In this document: piece after piece, positions 9,645 through 21,603 of the stretch
How positions within the stretch are numbered: the stretch's first letter is position 1
How the letters are laid out: every line of letters begins with the position of its first letter
Origin: Ramazzottius varieornatus
Lineage: Eukaryota > Tardigrada > Eutardigrada > Parachela > Ramazzottiidae
Direction: 5' to 3'
DNA: 64,000 bases
Assembly (NCBI GenBank): GCA_001949185.1
Contig: BDGG01000001.1
Coordinates: 8,992,711 to 9,056,710 of the forward strand
Notes under the pieces: model-generated
What the model saw: only the letters and a program-made list of their open reading frames with translations
What the model was told of the DNA's origin: nothing
Databases searched by the model: none
Made by a program: the position numbers and the translations under genes

Positions 9645-12600
9645 CTAGTAATGATACTTGTTGGGATCAATCTGATAATAGTCTTTGTCGCTATCAAACT
9701 TTAGATACTTTTCCGCTCCAGCCGACTCGTCTAGAAGTTTGCACAAGTCTGTCTCCAGAACAGCAAACGAAGGTCTCTCTAGCGGCTCCTCTCTCCAGCA
9801 GCTCATCATAACATCGTATCTGAAATTCGGACAGTGCATTAAGGCCGATCCAAGCTGCACTGTATAAGAACTAAGGCCGAGTATGAAGCATGCCGGCTTC
9901 GCTTTCGAAGAGACTCACAGTTCTTGCGAGCAGTTTTGCGGACACCCCATTCGACTGCCTTTTCTCAGCTGGCTCAAAAGGTCATTATTGTTGATGGTTG
10001 GATAGGGCGTGCCGCCCATGGTGATGATCTCGAAGAGTACTACGCCGAATGACCACCTGAAATGCATCATCGGCGTACGTACAGTAGGTAGGTAGGTAAA
10101 GTACTACTGTATGGCGGTGTAAGAGCCAGACTTACACGTCGCTAGCAGGACTGAAGGCCAGATTGACGATAGATTCGATGGCCATCCATTTCAGAGGGAG
10201 CTTGCCAGGATTGAGCATGACGTAGTTGCTGTCCTCATCCAGATAGCGGGCCAAGCCAAAGTCGCCAATCTTGACGTGGTCGCTGTCTGTGACAAGTAAG
10301 TTGCGAGCTGCCAGGTCTCTGTGAATGTACCCTCGGCCATGCACATACTCCTACAAGCAAAACAACCGAGCGCCGACGTGCCGTTTATGTCAAGATTTAC
10401 GTTTTTGCTGAGCCTCAAAGCTGAATGTGATAGTGACAAAATCTGAACTACGGTTAGCAACTGACCACTTTCGTACCATGCCCAATGCTATTTGCCGAGA
10501 GAAGGACAGCAATGTTGTCAGCGTTAATTGGCTGACACAGGTTACGGGCAGATAGCTGGAGGAAACGGTGGCCGATTGAAGCGATATGGCTGTCTGACGC
10601 TTGGAGGAGAGATAGCCGCGCAGGTCGCCGAGGGCACAATATTCTAAAACTAGGAGGATGGGCTCGGAGGTCATGCAGGCACCAAGAAGACTGACGACTT
10701 GGCTGTGGCGACCCAGCGCCTTCATTAGTCTGATCTCGCGGAGGAATGCGTCTTTTTCTAGTAGGTCAGCACTTTCTGAAACGACCAACGACGCTGAGTC
10801 CATCAGCATTGGATTCACACTGATCAAAGTTCACTCTACTTTTACCTGGAAGTCGTTTGATAGCCACGGTGCAGTTGAAAAGGACATGTCCATGAGGCGC
10901 ATTCAGCGAACCCTCCACCACACCCTTCAACACTTCTCCGTAAGCACCGTTGCCGATGGAGGCCCCAAAGGCGATGCGCGAACGATCAAGTTCCCATCTG
11001 TCGGTGGCGACAGGCGGTGGTAGTGGTAACCTGCAATCTTCAGCATCAAGGCACAATAACAGGGAACAGAACCGATCTCACACACTAGTGGGCTTGAAGA
11101 GTGCTTACGTCTGACTGGTGCTGGTGCTGGAGGAGCTCTGACTGCTGTGCAGCGCAGTATTGGTGATACTGTATGAAGAGGAGGACGAGTTGGATCCCGA
11201 TGACATGGAAGGCAGCAGTTTGCTTGACAGTCTTTCTTGTAAGAGCCTTTGATATCTGCGGCAGCAGTAGACAGCCGTCACCGAAAAGCAGAGCAGAGCC
11301 AGCAACGGCCCAGCAATGGCTCCCGCTAACGCCCCCGGCGACAGCTCAGACTCCTCCTGTTCTTCGCCACGCTCAATCGTCTCTTCGGTACTCCTTTTCC
11401 CGTAAGCCTCTGTGACAAGTATCTCAGCCGCAGAAATCGTCTGGTTCGGGCCCAGTCGATGGTTGCTTCTTCCGCCAAACGAACGGTTCGAACGAATACA
11501 ACGACCGCCCTCCACCGAAGTGCACTCTGCAAAAAAGATAATAATCTATCCATGTACAAATTTTTCATCTTGCTGCTGTCTGGGGCTTCGCTGCGGATTG
11601 TCCGACTTTAAGAAAGTGCTTATTGTAGAAACCTCGGCAATTTGTCCTGATGTGACAGGCATGTGGTCGCAGACAGGATATATACCTAGCTTGTTGGTGT
11701 AGATAACATCCGGGCTTTTTTCTCCGCAAGTAGTGCTGTAGGAAATATGAAAGACATATCGGCACATCAGCTGGATATTCTCCACGTCAGCTCGTTCCTC
11801 ATTGGCAAATGCCTGGATGGAAGGCGCAGTGGCACTGACACAGCTGTAGTCCTTTACGATGCTGTAGTCGATGCTCAAGTGGTACTTGGCTACATCGGTA
11901 TTGTTAATTCCTTTCAGCAAGACAAAATGTATGGTCCTTCACACATCAAAGTGGGTCATCATGGATTTTTGGCCAAGACTGGAGAAAGGACCTACCTGCT
12001 GGCAGCTTCCATGACAAAAGTCCGCGAACTATTTTATTACTCATAGAAAGAGTGGACATGGTGATATTGGTCACTTGTAAGGAATTATTACGGCTGGAGG
12101 AATCTGTAAAACAACCAGTTTGACGCTAGATTCTACTGTAGTATGATTATCCTCGATCACTTGGCGTCTATAGTTACAGTTAAAAGTTTGATATGGTGAT
12201 GCCCCGACCATGCCATGAGAGTCCACGGCCACGAAACGGATGGTTTTGGACTGACATCGCCTCACGAAGGCCGCCTCCGGCTTGAGCAAAATTTCCTGCA
12301 AAAAAAAGGTTGTTAAAGACAGAGCTGCTGAAGTGCCGACTTTGCTGACGTCACGTCGGGAGCTGTCGGAACCGGGGCTTACCAGGGAAGGTACCCACGT
12401 CACTTCTTGCAAGGTTTCCGTGAAGTATAAAAGCGGCCCATCGATACTGGATGTCATGTTGGGGGGAAGGAGCCATTCGACACGGAAAGAGGCTAGAGAG
12501 CTCTGAAGGAGGAGGGAACCCCAGACCGGAGTTCGGTAGGCGTTGTCTTCTTGCGAGTCGGAGTTGGCCAGCAGGTCGCTCTCCGTATAGTCCATCTGGC

Positions 12601-13075
12601 ATAATGACGGAAGACATATCTGCAAAGTACGGACTCAAAACTGGTGCAACAAGCAGCGGAATTGGTAATACTAACCACTTTATGGCACGACATGGTAGTG
12701 TTGTGCCCGCACTCCGTTTCGCACTGAGCAAAAATCTGCAAGAAATCATCAACAAACAGTCAAAAAATGGACCCTTATCATTGCAACATATGGAAATGAC
12801 GATATTACAAATACAGCGCAGATTTCAGATATTTTCTGAAAACTACGCCCATAAACGTCGCCCACTTTGGGGTGACCATACTGGTGTACGCCGTACCAAA
12901 GCCATGTTCGTACCTTTGTGTTTTCATAAAGGCATCTGCTCACACACTTCGTCTTACAGATCAGATTTAAGGATAGGACATCTCGCTTGAAGTTCTGATT
13001 TAGTCCTTGCGAAAAGTCGAGATTGATTAAAAGCACAGTTATGATTACTCTTCCGCAACCGCAAATGGTACACAT
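9645..13075 (-). CDS. Receptor tyrosine kinase (possibly Torso-like), complete, 12 exons
   Basis: Exons: 13075..12914, 12735..12676, 12619..12383, 12295..12178, 12103..11996, 11910..11686, 11526..11109, 11030..10846, 10775..10477, 10350..10136, 10056..9919, 9819..9645. All phases agree; 779 residues. Signal peptide about residues 1-24. A short Cys-rich segment (CKTKCVSRCL, CETECG) is followed by fibronectin-III-like sequence, then one membrane segment (about 369-392) and a Ser-rich juxtamembrane region. The kinase has the glycine loop GNGAYGEV, VAIK, HRDLAARN, DFG and KWMAIES, with WSFGVVLFEI and the Arg of RPSF. All catalytic residues are present, so it should be an active plasma-membrane receptor. 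The Cys pairs plus FN3 ectodomain and the lobe sequence recall Torso, but FGFR/VEGFR relatives are not excluded. The ligand cannot be told from sequence. Confidence 0.9.
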
Positions 13076-13446
13076 TTTTGCGGTACTGCGGGCCGAACCA
13101 TACGAAAAAAAGGGCTATAAATCTGAGGAAAGGCTAAACTGTCGTCAGTGCAAACCGCAACCTGTGCGGTTCCATACTCGGAAGCAGCATGCCTTTTCAT
13201 GTCGGATAGTCATGAGAAGAGACCGCTTGATTTTTCTCTGTAATGGCGAACCGTCAGCAAGCATCGTGGCGAGCGCTGTGTCAACAGATTTTCTTCCGGA
13301 GACCGAGTTAGTGTTACCTCTGGTGGATCGTCTTACGGTGCAATCAAAGTCAGCAAAGCGAGCCAAATGTTCTGCAGTTTGCTGCCACAACATGCGAGTT
13401 CAGCACCCCGGCAGGACACAATGACGTACGCACTACCATCATTTGG

Positions 13447-13993
13447 GTATCTGCATACGAGAATGCGTCCAAAGGGTGTCGGACTAAATTGTTCAGGAAA
13501 CGAGATTTTGCATTTTGCCCCCCAACAAGTTTTCGAAGTGCGTTTTTACCTTCGCCAAACAGACATCCCTCAACCTGAATTCGTTGGCAAAAAGCTTATC
13601 CGTCCAATGGTAAAGAAGTCATGGACATATCCCTGAAAGCTTCGAGAGTGGCAACCATGGGGCTGATCCGCACATGCATGCTCTGTAGCGTACTGCCCAT
13701 TTGCATTTGATCAATCGATCAAACGAGAGCTGACAGGAACAAGCTAGTGTGAAGACGGCTGCAGGTGCGAGTCTCCAGACATAGCACGCTGCTAACGCCA
13801 AGACTGGCTGGTCTAAACCCCTACATTTTCGATTCGAGCCCTCAAATTTTTTGGTCATTGGTACAACATTCATTTTGGTAACAAATGGTAGCAAATGTAA
13901 CTCATGATACAATTTAATGATTAGAAGAACCTGATGTCACAAAAGACCGATTCGGAGGAAAAATACTTTGGACGCATTCTCGTATGCAGATAC
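13447..13993. mobile_element. Non-autonomous element with perfect 28-bp terminal inverted repeats
   Basis: 13447-13474 (begins GTATCTGCATACGAGAATGC) and 13966-13993 are exact inverted copies over 28 bases, enclosing about 490 bp without coding signs. Diverged copies of the same terminus lie near 15563-15604 and 15750-15771. Exact ends and target duplication were not resolved. Confidence 0.6.
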
Positions 13994-16711
13994 TCATTTA
14001 CAAAGAGAAACGGTACGAGGTACAGGACATAATTCCGTCGGGGATAGCGGTTTTTGCACCATAATTCGGCCTACTGTAATGCTTCTTGAACTTCGCATAG
14101 CATGTCATGATACGCGTAAATTTACCCATCGGGCACTAGTTTCACGCAATCTGGCCAATCAACAATCCATCACATACCCCGTTATCGTCAGAAAATTCAG
14201 CCCGGCAGATTAGTCATTTTCCGCAGAAGTGAAGCTGAATTCAAAAGTGCAGTTAAAATCTTTAATAATCTCGCCAGCCAACATGTCGATTGGTTCAAGC
14301 GAGATCTGCGGCGCAACAAAAGAGTTCTCGACAGTGAATGTATTGATTTCCTGGAATGACGATATACTTTGACGAACGCATGGCGTCATGTTTCAGCTAG
14401 AAAGTAGAAGGGACAGGTAACAGGCTTCTATTACGCTCATCTGACGTCACGGTTTCGGTATCTGATAATGAGGAGGCAATCGAACAATCATCACAGTTCG
14501 AAATCCCATATGGCTTTACTTGCGGATAATTTTCGCGCGTCCGATAACGTGCTTCGCGAAGTTCAAGAAGCATTATAGTATTTTTCCTCAGTTCCTGCTG
14601 CACGTGATCACGAGTTCTTGTTTCCTGAGGTACATGGGTCCATCTTCTCGAGGTCTGAACAGCTTTGAGAACGGCAAACGGTTGTAGGTCAGAGCAATCT
14701 GTCGTGGGAGACACATGGGTCTGTCGAATGGTAACAAGCCTAAAGTTGTATCAACAGCCGTACGATCAACAGCTCACGATGCTTAAACTTTTCCCATTGT
14801 CCGAATTGTGATGCGAAAATTGCTATGCCCGAATCATGTCCTGTACCTCGTAAAATTGTTGATGAGATTATGGATTTCAGACTAAGTAACCCTATCTGCA
14901 GACATTCGACATTGGTAGCACGAAAAGTAAGGCCGAACGTCGACTTCAGAAAGTAAAAGATACCAAGACAAGTCGAAGAAAGCAGCCATGCAGAGCTGTG
15001 TCTACGACGGAGAATAACCACGCGACACGGCAGCTACACCGGCGGTATTCTGAATACACCGAAATATCCGCTGTTATGGGCTTCCGGATCAGCCGATCAG
15101 AATTCTATAGAGCCGCCGATTTACAAGAGCGCTTTTCCTATCACAGCGCCTTCGGTTCAGTCGGCAATCGGTAATAGCGTCAATACGCATGACATATGGG
15201 TATCTGCGGCCTAACTTTCATACAAACTTTTTTGCTTCCAAAGTGAACTTTTCTGGCATCAGGTTGTTCAGAATACTCTAGGACACCAAGTGGTAGCGCC
15301 GTTACGCTTCGCCACGGGTAGAAGTTCCACATTACCGTTCGCCCTTTAGGAAGATGTCCCCGAAAAAGACACAACTCGTTTTCGGTTATAACGAGGGCAC
15401 ATGTGTTGCTTGCTGCTGTAGTACTTAACTTAGATATTGAAGGGCTCGTGACTGAGACTCGTACGAAAGCGAGGAAACCAAAGATCTCGAGCGCAGTCTG
15501 GACATGCATGTATATGGCTTATTACCATCACTTTGCATAGTTGTAACGCAAATTGAATTTTACATGGGTATCTGCCATTATGACTGCATACGAGAATGCG
15601 CCAGGGGGTTGTTCGGAGAGCCAACTTGTCCAGAAAACTATCCAAAGCTTCCGGCCTCTAAGGACAACTTTAAAACGGAACCTCCGTCCGCACCAAACAG
15701 ACCTTGAGCAACAAGAATCCGAGGAACTTGACATATACATGGGAGGCATATTCTCATACGCAGATATTCACACACAGCATACAGAATACATCCGTACACG
15801 GATCCACGTAGCCTCATAGCCTGCATCAAAGGTGTTTGACGCCACGCGATGCCGCGGATGGGTGCATTCTGTACACGACAGCTCCTAAACGCGAGAGGCC
15901 CCTAACTTTTTGGCCTCTCGGGGTTTCCAGCTTAAAAAATCCGATGGCTTGAGTTTGTGCCAATTAGAAAATTTCTTTGAGGGAAGACTCAAGCATTCCG
16001 TAAGACGCCGGATGAACCACCCTATCAAAGTGAATCAACGCATGCGGCTCTGATCCATTCGGCTTGCCGAATCTTACATAATACGTGATTACTTGTGTCA
16101 TCCCTACGTTGGTTGGGAATTTAGCAAACGTGCTGGTAAACCTACTGGGCAAATAATATTACTGCGAATTGAAAGTGCTTCTTAGTTATTTCACCTCCTG
16201 ATGCATTCGATGAACGCTATTATATGCTTCTTACACTTCTGAGCCTGTGAATCAAGCGAGCACGGTGTCTCCAAGAGAAACGGAAGTGTAGAAGAAGCGG
16301 TTGTCAGGCTTGCACATTTGCGTACTTTGAGGACTGCAACCTCTGGCGCTGGTCGGTCAGTTTCTTGGTATCCTGCAAGATAAGCGAATTGACGTATGAA
16401 GGAATATTATGCGCTTTCGGAAGTAGCGTCTGAACTGGTTTAATGGACCGGCCATGCAAGTGAAGCAAGATTGTCTTTTGTTCCGGAAACCTTCAAGGCC
16501 TGAATATGTCAACGTCATGGATCAGTGCGTTCACATGGATGATCTTAGGATGTCTGTGCTTTCCCGTGCCGATAAGCGGAACGCCTTACAATGGCCGGAC
16601 AGATCACGTGACGCCACCTTCCACGGATTCTCCACTGCACAAAGGTGACTACAGCTATACATAGTTACGGTTTACAAAAAACGTTTGGTTTGCATGGTGC
16701 TGTGTTTTTAG
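13994..16711. other. Gene-free DNA with decayed inverted repeats
   Basis: 14072-14096 and 14556-14580 are inverted copies (24 of 25 bases; core TGCTTCTTGAACTTCGC). A second inverted pair is near 14013-14035 and 14840-14860 (core GAGGTACAGGACAT). A third, shorter one near 15563/15771 is related to the 13.4-kb element. No gene is recognised here. Confidence 0.45.
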
Positions 16712-17025
16712 GTGGTGACCTAGGCCAAGAAATCAAAGAAACACGCGATGGGTCCAAACATTCAGCCGGGGGAATGTTGATGATGCTTGAGCTTATGACG
16801 CTGCTCAATGCTGCAGGTGGACAAGCTTCAGCTCCAGCTTCCGGATCGGCAGCTGCCGCTCCATCGCCGGTACAGCTACTGTCACCTTTACAATACAGAG
16901 TCGTGTACTGTGATCGAGTCGTGCTCCGATGTGGAACAGAAAGTTTAAAGTCCCTTTGCTTTCACAGGGTGGCGCTCCCGGCGGAAGCGGTATACCGCTG
17001 GGTACGCTCTTGCAGTTGATGACCT
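16712..17025 (+). CDS. Possible two-exon fragment of an Ala/Ser/Gly-rich protein, unrecognised
   Basis: 16712..16869 lies between an acceptor (gtttttag) and a donor (ccg|gtacag) and encodes GDLGQEIKETRDG, then MLMMLELMTLLNAAGG and an Ala/Ser/Pro-rich tail. 16968..17025 follows an acceptor (tttcacag) in the same phase and encodes GGAPGGSGIPLGTLLQLMT before a GTAAG donor; an in-frame stop follows shortly if it is not spliced. The repeated LMTLL motif and matching phases look coding, but I find no start exon and no family. It may be a fragment. Confidence 0.3.
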
Positions 17026-19776
17026 GTAAGTCTGCAGCACGCACCTCTAATTTCTAGCAGAAAAACACCAGTTTTATTTCTGTACACCGAAAGTAACGAC
17101 GATTTCAATTACAGTGATGCACGGTGGCAGACATCATAGAGATTAGCTGGAGCATGGCAGAGATGGAAGAATCTTACGTCAAAAGTGACTGGTGTAGTAC
17201 TGCTTGATCTTTCTAGCTGTGACCACTGCACCATACCAGTACTGGTTGTCGGCCAGGTTGCAGCAGCAGCAACCTTCATCTTAATTACAGCCCGTTCAAG
17301 CGAACTTGTCACCACCCTTTCAAAAAATTGATTCTCTTCCAATAACGATTTCTGAGAGCAGCTGCTTTTAATTTTTGCCTGATAGCCCCCATTTTCCCCT
17401 TTCAGAAAAGTACCGGACACCCCGAATCGAACTAGCGTTATCGAAACACCGATCAGAAAAGCTCAAGGCTCGACGGGAGCAGTCGTGTAGAGACGCTTGT
17501 TTTTCCAACGGTCCCAAAACAGACTTTTACCTCGAAAAATTTTGTTTGAGACAACGAAAAGAAACCGCTGATGCAGACTGATAGCGCATCTGATCTAGTA
17601 TCGGACGCGCTAGAGTTTGCGTGAAATGAGTTACGCTGGATTTAGCAGACTTGAATTCCAAGAAAAAAAGTTGATACTCGGTCGGATGACGACCGAAATC
17701 CAAATTTCTTCTCGGCAACCAACGGTACTTTCAAACAATTCGTTTTCGGTTAATTCTAGTAGTTTATTGACAGGGCTTTCACCCGTAGCCTAAAAGTTAG
17801 GCCTGAAACTCTCATCGTGAATTTTCCGACAGTTTTGAAAAACCAGTGGTGACAACTTTGCTTGACCGGGCTGTACTTCGAGAGCCTGTAACTGCATAAA
17901 CTGTGCCTTCCTCGCCGCTCCGACCGCACAGAAACTGACAGTGCAGTTCGTGTGCAAGAGCAAAGACCATAATCATAGTAAAAGTAGACGGTACTACAAC
18001 TAGATTCATAATTGATACTGACATTGTACCAGCTCATAAGCATTAAAAAAGGCTCAGAGGAACAGACTGTGCCTGGGACTGTGGGTAGCGTCGTCGGAGA
18101 CCCGACTACCTTGATCGCTCGACTCGCCAGGCTGCAAACATCCACAACTCCGCCGTCCTTCAGTTGATAGATTTGCGGCGTAGACCGATAGCTTCCCCAG
18201 GCAACGTTTTACGAAGTAGAATGAGCCGTTTCAAGCCGACCTTTGGCACCCCAGGCCATATGAAAAAGCCGGTTCCTGACCGGTTCGGGCGAACCAGTAA
18301 TTTGTAATAAAACCAGCTCTAAAACTAATTGAACCCCCCATGTATAATGATTAACTCGTCCGAGCTCAGTGCGCTCAGTGTCAAAACAGCCGAGTATGGA
18401 CAATGAAAAACCACAAATATTGTCATATTTCTACGAAGACTTTTTCGGTGTTTATGGCAACTGGCCTCCAGAGCGAAGCAACCCCTGCTTTACTGTAATC
18501 CTACTGTACTCGAGTTTTTCTTGCAGTGATAAATAATGACACAGGTTGGCTCCAGTTGATGCTACTTTTACCAGCAGCACTTCTGAAACCGCACTCTGCA
18601 TGTCCACTGACGTAGCTAAGTTGGCATGTCATGCCAGTGCGATCACCAAAGAGGATATATTATACGAAATTTCGGCCTTCTACCACCTGGAATGCCATTG
18701 GAGTGTCACTCGAAACCGATGCAATCCTTTGCACACCTTGTTTCGCTTTATGGACCTGCTTCTGAGCTTTGCGGAAACTTCACTTAGCCATTCACGGATT
18801 TGCTGCATTGCTTTGGACAGAGCATGAGCAACTGTCTATCAGTCGACTGTGCCTAATTCAGCCAATGCCGCCGCCACCTGTTGCTGTTGTTATTGGTTTT
18901 AAGTCTCAACCTACTTGAGCTCGTCGCACTCGCTGTTAGATCAGCCAGATAACATGTCCAGCACTTCGCTAAAGCACCAGGCGCTTCCCCATGTGTTCCG
19001 GCCGATGCAGTGTTGTGAAAGTTTTACAAATTAGCCCATGCTGATGTACGGCTTCTTCCTGACTTTCGCTGTCTGCTTTATACTGTTTGGAAAAGACCGC
19101 TCGATTCTGGCTCGTTGAGTGTCCTAACTCAGGCGTAACGCTACAAGTCTGTTTTCAGAAACGACCATCGTTGAATGGCTTCAAGTCGTGGGTTTGTTGT
19201 GCTGTCGAAGCTTTTGAAGCGGAAAGAGGCCACCTGAGCAAACAAATTAATCCGCTGGCTACCCAGAGTACACCAAGGTTCTCGGTAGTCAGTCGATTGA
19301 TCTAAGACTACCACGTAGAACGGGCAGCCTGTTCTTTGAGAAGAAAAGGCCCAGGTGTCGAGCCGGATATTTCCGCTGAAGTCAAACTCAGCCAGAGCGC
19401 ATGTGCCGCCAAAATGCAGGCTGACTGCGCGGTAATTCGGACAGCATTTCCGCAATGTTGCGTATCCAAACCTTGGATAAAGCCACGACACAAGCCTGCG
19501 ATGGTTCCTGAATATAGAACAGCTGTTTTTGATACAGAGCATGCGCCGTTCCACTGTTACCCAGTAGCTAATCCAGTGCAGGGGTTTTTCTCAAGGTGCT
19601 TGCGGGAATTAATTCGACGTATAGTCATGTTGCGTATCCCATATGGAGTCGCGGTCTTAAGTAAGTTGGGAACCCACCTCAGCCATTCTGGTGTTACGAG
19701 CGACCTAGGTTTTTCAGTTAATATCGAATTCACTAAAGTTAAAGAAGCTTGTCCTAGATCATTGCATGCTTTACAG
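17026..19776. other. Gene-poor DNA with weak traces of receptor kinase exons (minus strand)
   Basis: Around 17172-17255 the minus strand resembles the end of kinase exon 7 (nucleotide match around the GTAAG donor and Ser-codon run). Around 17960-18030 it reads WYNVSINYE, comparable to KYHLSIDYS of exon 6. These are in the right order for a decayed second copy but are weak. Nothing else is recognisable. Confidence 0.3.
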
Positions 19777-19979
19777 GTTTGCTCGTCAGTTGCCTCATCC
19801 AGCTAAGAGCGTTTCCTCTGCTGAAGCCGAGACTGATGACTCCGCCAAACTGCGTCTGCCCTGATACACCATTACTTATGCAACCGGTCTGTGGAAGTAA
19901 TGGCCAAAACTACTCCAATTGGTGCCAGTTCACCAATGTGAAATTCGCCAACCCGAGTGCGTTGACTAAAACGCTTTAA
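19777..19979 (+). CDS. Kazal-like domain exon, incomplete cysteine pattern
   Basis: The exon follows an acceptor (ctttacag) and runs to TAA at 19977-19979. A hydrophobic stretch (LLVSCLIQL) precedes CVCP, then PVCGSNGQNYSNWCQF and FANP, the core of a Kazal serine-protease-inhibitor domain. Only the first four cysteines are seen. The Cys expected two residues after NWCQF and the C-terminal Cys are missing, so this is either a truncated domain, a diverged member or a pseudogene exon. The start exon was not found. A secreted product is inferred only. Confidence 0.45.
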
Positions 19980-20693
19980 AGGCTATAACCTTCGATAAAG
20001 CTATTTGATAGTCTTTGACGATCCTGCAGATTTGGGAAGGGTTCTCTGTCATGCCCTTCCGGATATATCCAGAAACTTGACTCAGTCTTTGATCACGGCC
20101 CACCCTCGTAGGTTGCATATCTCAAGTTCTTACGTGCAGCAACCCGACGAATGATTCTGTTTCAGTACAAGTGAGCAAATGCCTGACGAACGGTCGTACC
20201 GTCACCGGCACCCGTTATCAGCTGCACTTCCAGCTGCAATCACAGCCCGGTAAGAATCGGGTTGGATCGACCATTTCTAAAGGTCGTACGCAGATATAAT
20301 TAAGGCCTTTTTGTTTACTGGTAGGGATAGGGTTTCGCTGTGACCAACCATGTCCATGTTCGGTACCGGTCTGTCCTCGCACAGTGGTAAGTTTCACAAC
20401 AGTACATCCTACCGGAAGGGCTACGAAGATTTTTGGACAATGACCCTCTGTTCTTGCAGCGCAGACCACTGCATCTTGTACCGTGATCATTTCGCAACTT
20501 ATTGCCCGACATTGATCTAAAACGAGCCCGTGTCAATGCAAAACCTTGTCTTGTACGTCATCAAGCATTGTACAAGATGGTACCCTTTATTTGAGACAAT
20601 GTTGTCCAACAGTTAAATGCACAATACAAATCTGTAAGACTCTTTGTAGCATTGGTATCTGCGGATGACACCCATACTTTCCTCGACAAAGTA

Positions 20694-21402
20694 AATAGTC
20701 TTTGTCGCTGTCAAACTACGATGATTTGATTACCTCAACCAGCCAGACGCAACCAACAAGGGGATCACGGCAAGCGTTAAGTCCTAATGCTCCAACCAAT
20801 TCCGCAAGAAGATAGAGAAGAGTTTCCCGTTGACAGCGCATCGTGGCACGTCATCCAGGATAACCCTTGCACATCAGCTGATCGGCTGATGAGTTTATAC
20901 TCAATCAAAACTCTCAATCAAGCATTCTTACGTCACTGCAGCCGCTGGGAGTCGTAACTTCCGGATCTCGCAGTATCTTCCAGGATTTTTCTTCTGACTA
21001 GATCTATAGCTCAAACTGTAGATAAAACTTTCCTCTATCTTCATGCGGTATCAGCTTCAGCATCGGGATTTACCGGTCTCTATAATCCCCTCGTAAGTTC
21101 ATACGTCGATTAGCTTTGTTTGAGTTGACAGAAGATGGTCTTTCGTTTGGCTCACATCGATATCTCAAACTGCTCGTCACAGCATCACGGCAGAAAAATT
21201 CCAAATTTTCAAAACTGAATGGCAAAGCCAGAAAGCATTGACATCCGACAATCCCACTGACAGATTGGTAAGCAGTTTCAACCATTCTTCATTAGAAATC
21301 CTGTCTGGAGGTGGCCCAGAAAAAGATGGCTAAGCTTTATTATCTAGAGCGTAGCGCCCATTGTCATGATGTCGATCTGCACCACGCCGAAGGACCCCCG
21401 AA
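20694..21402 (-). pseudogene. Relic of receptor tyrosine kinase exons 11 and 12
   Basis: The minus strand of 21347-21402 reads SFGVV.ID.MTMGAT, matching SFGVVLFEIITMGGT of exon 11 in the intact kinase gene 11 kb to the left. 20694-20720 reads FDSDKDY, matching the last exon. Order and strand are as in the intact gene, but the sequence between is unreadable and no other catalytic exon remains. A dead tandem duplicate cut off by the carbonic anhydrase locus. Confidence 0.65.
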
Positions 21403-21603
21403 AAGACAACCAATACTTCATCGTTTCAAAAGAACCAGCTTTTGAGAAAACGAGAAAGGGTTTGAGAAGAAGAGGGCTGCATGCCCACAATGAGAACATT
21501 TGATGTGGTCAAGCGAAGTCCAATGTTGAACAAGTTTCCACAAAATACTGCCGAAGAAATTTTCGTAAATTCCATTTGTCGGGTTCTGATGCGAACTCCG
21601 TGA

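Noticed and set aside
12071-12177. Reading kinase exon 4 straight through to a stop at about 12071
   Set aside because: A donor at 12178/12177 and acceptor at 12104 give exact phase and continue the FN3-like sequence, so the read-through is intronic.
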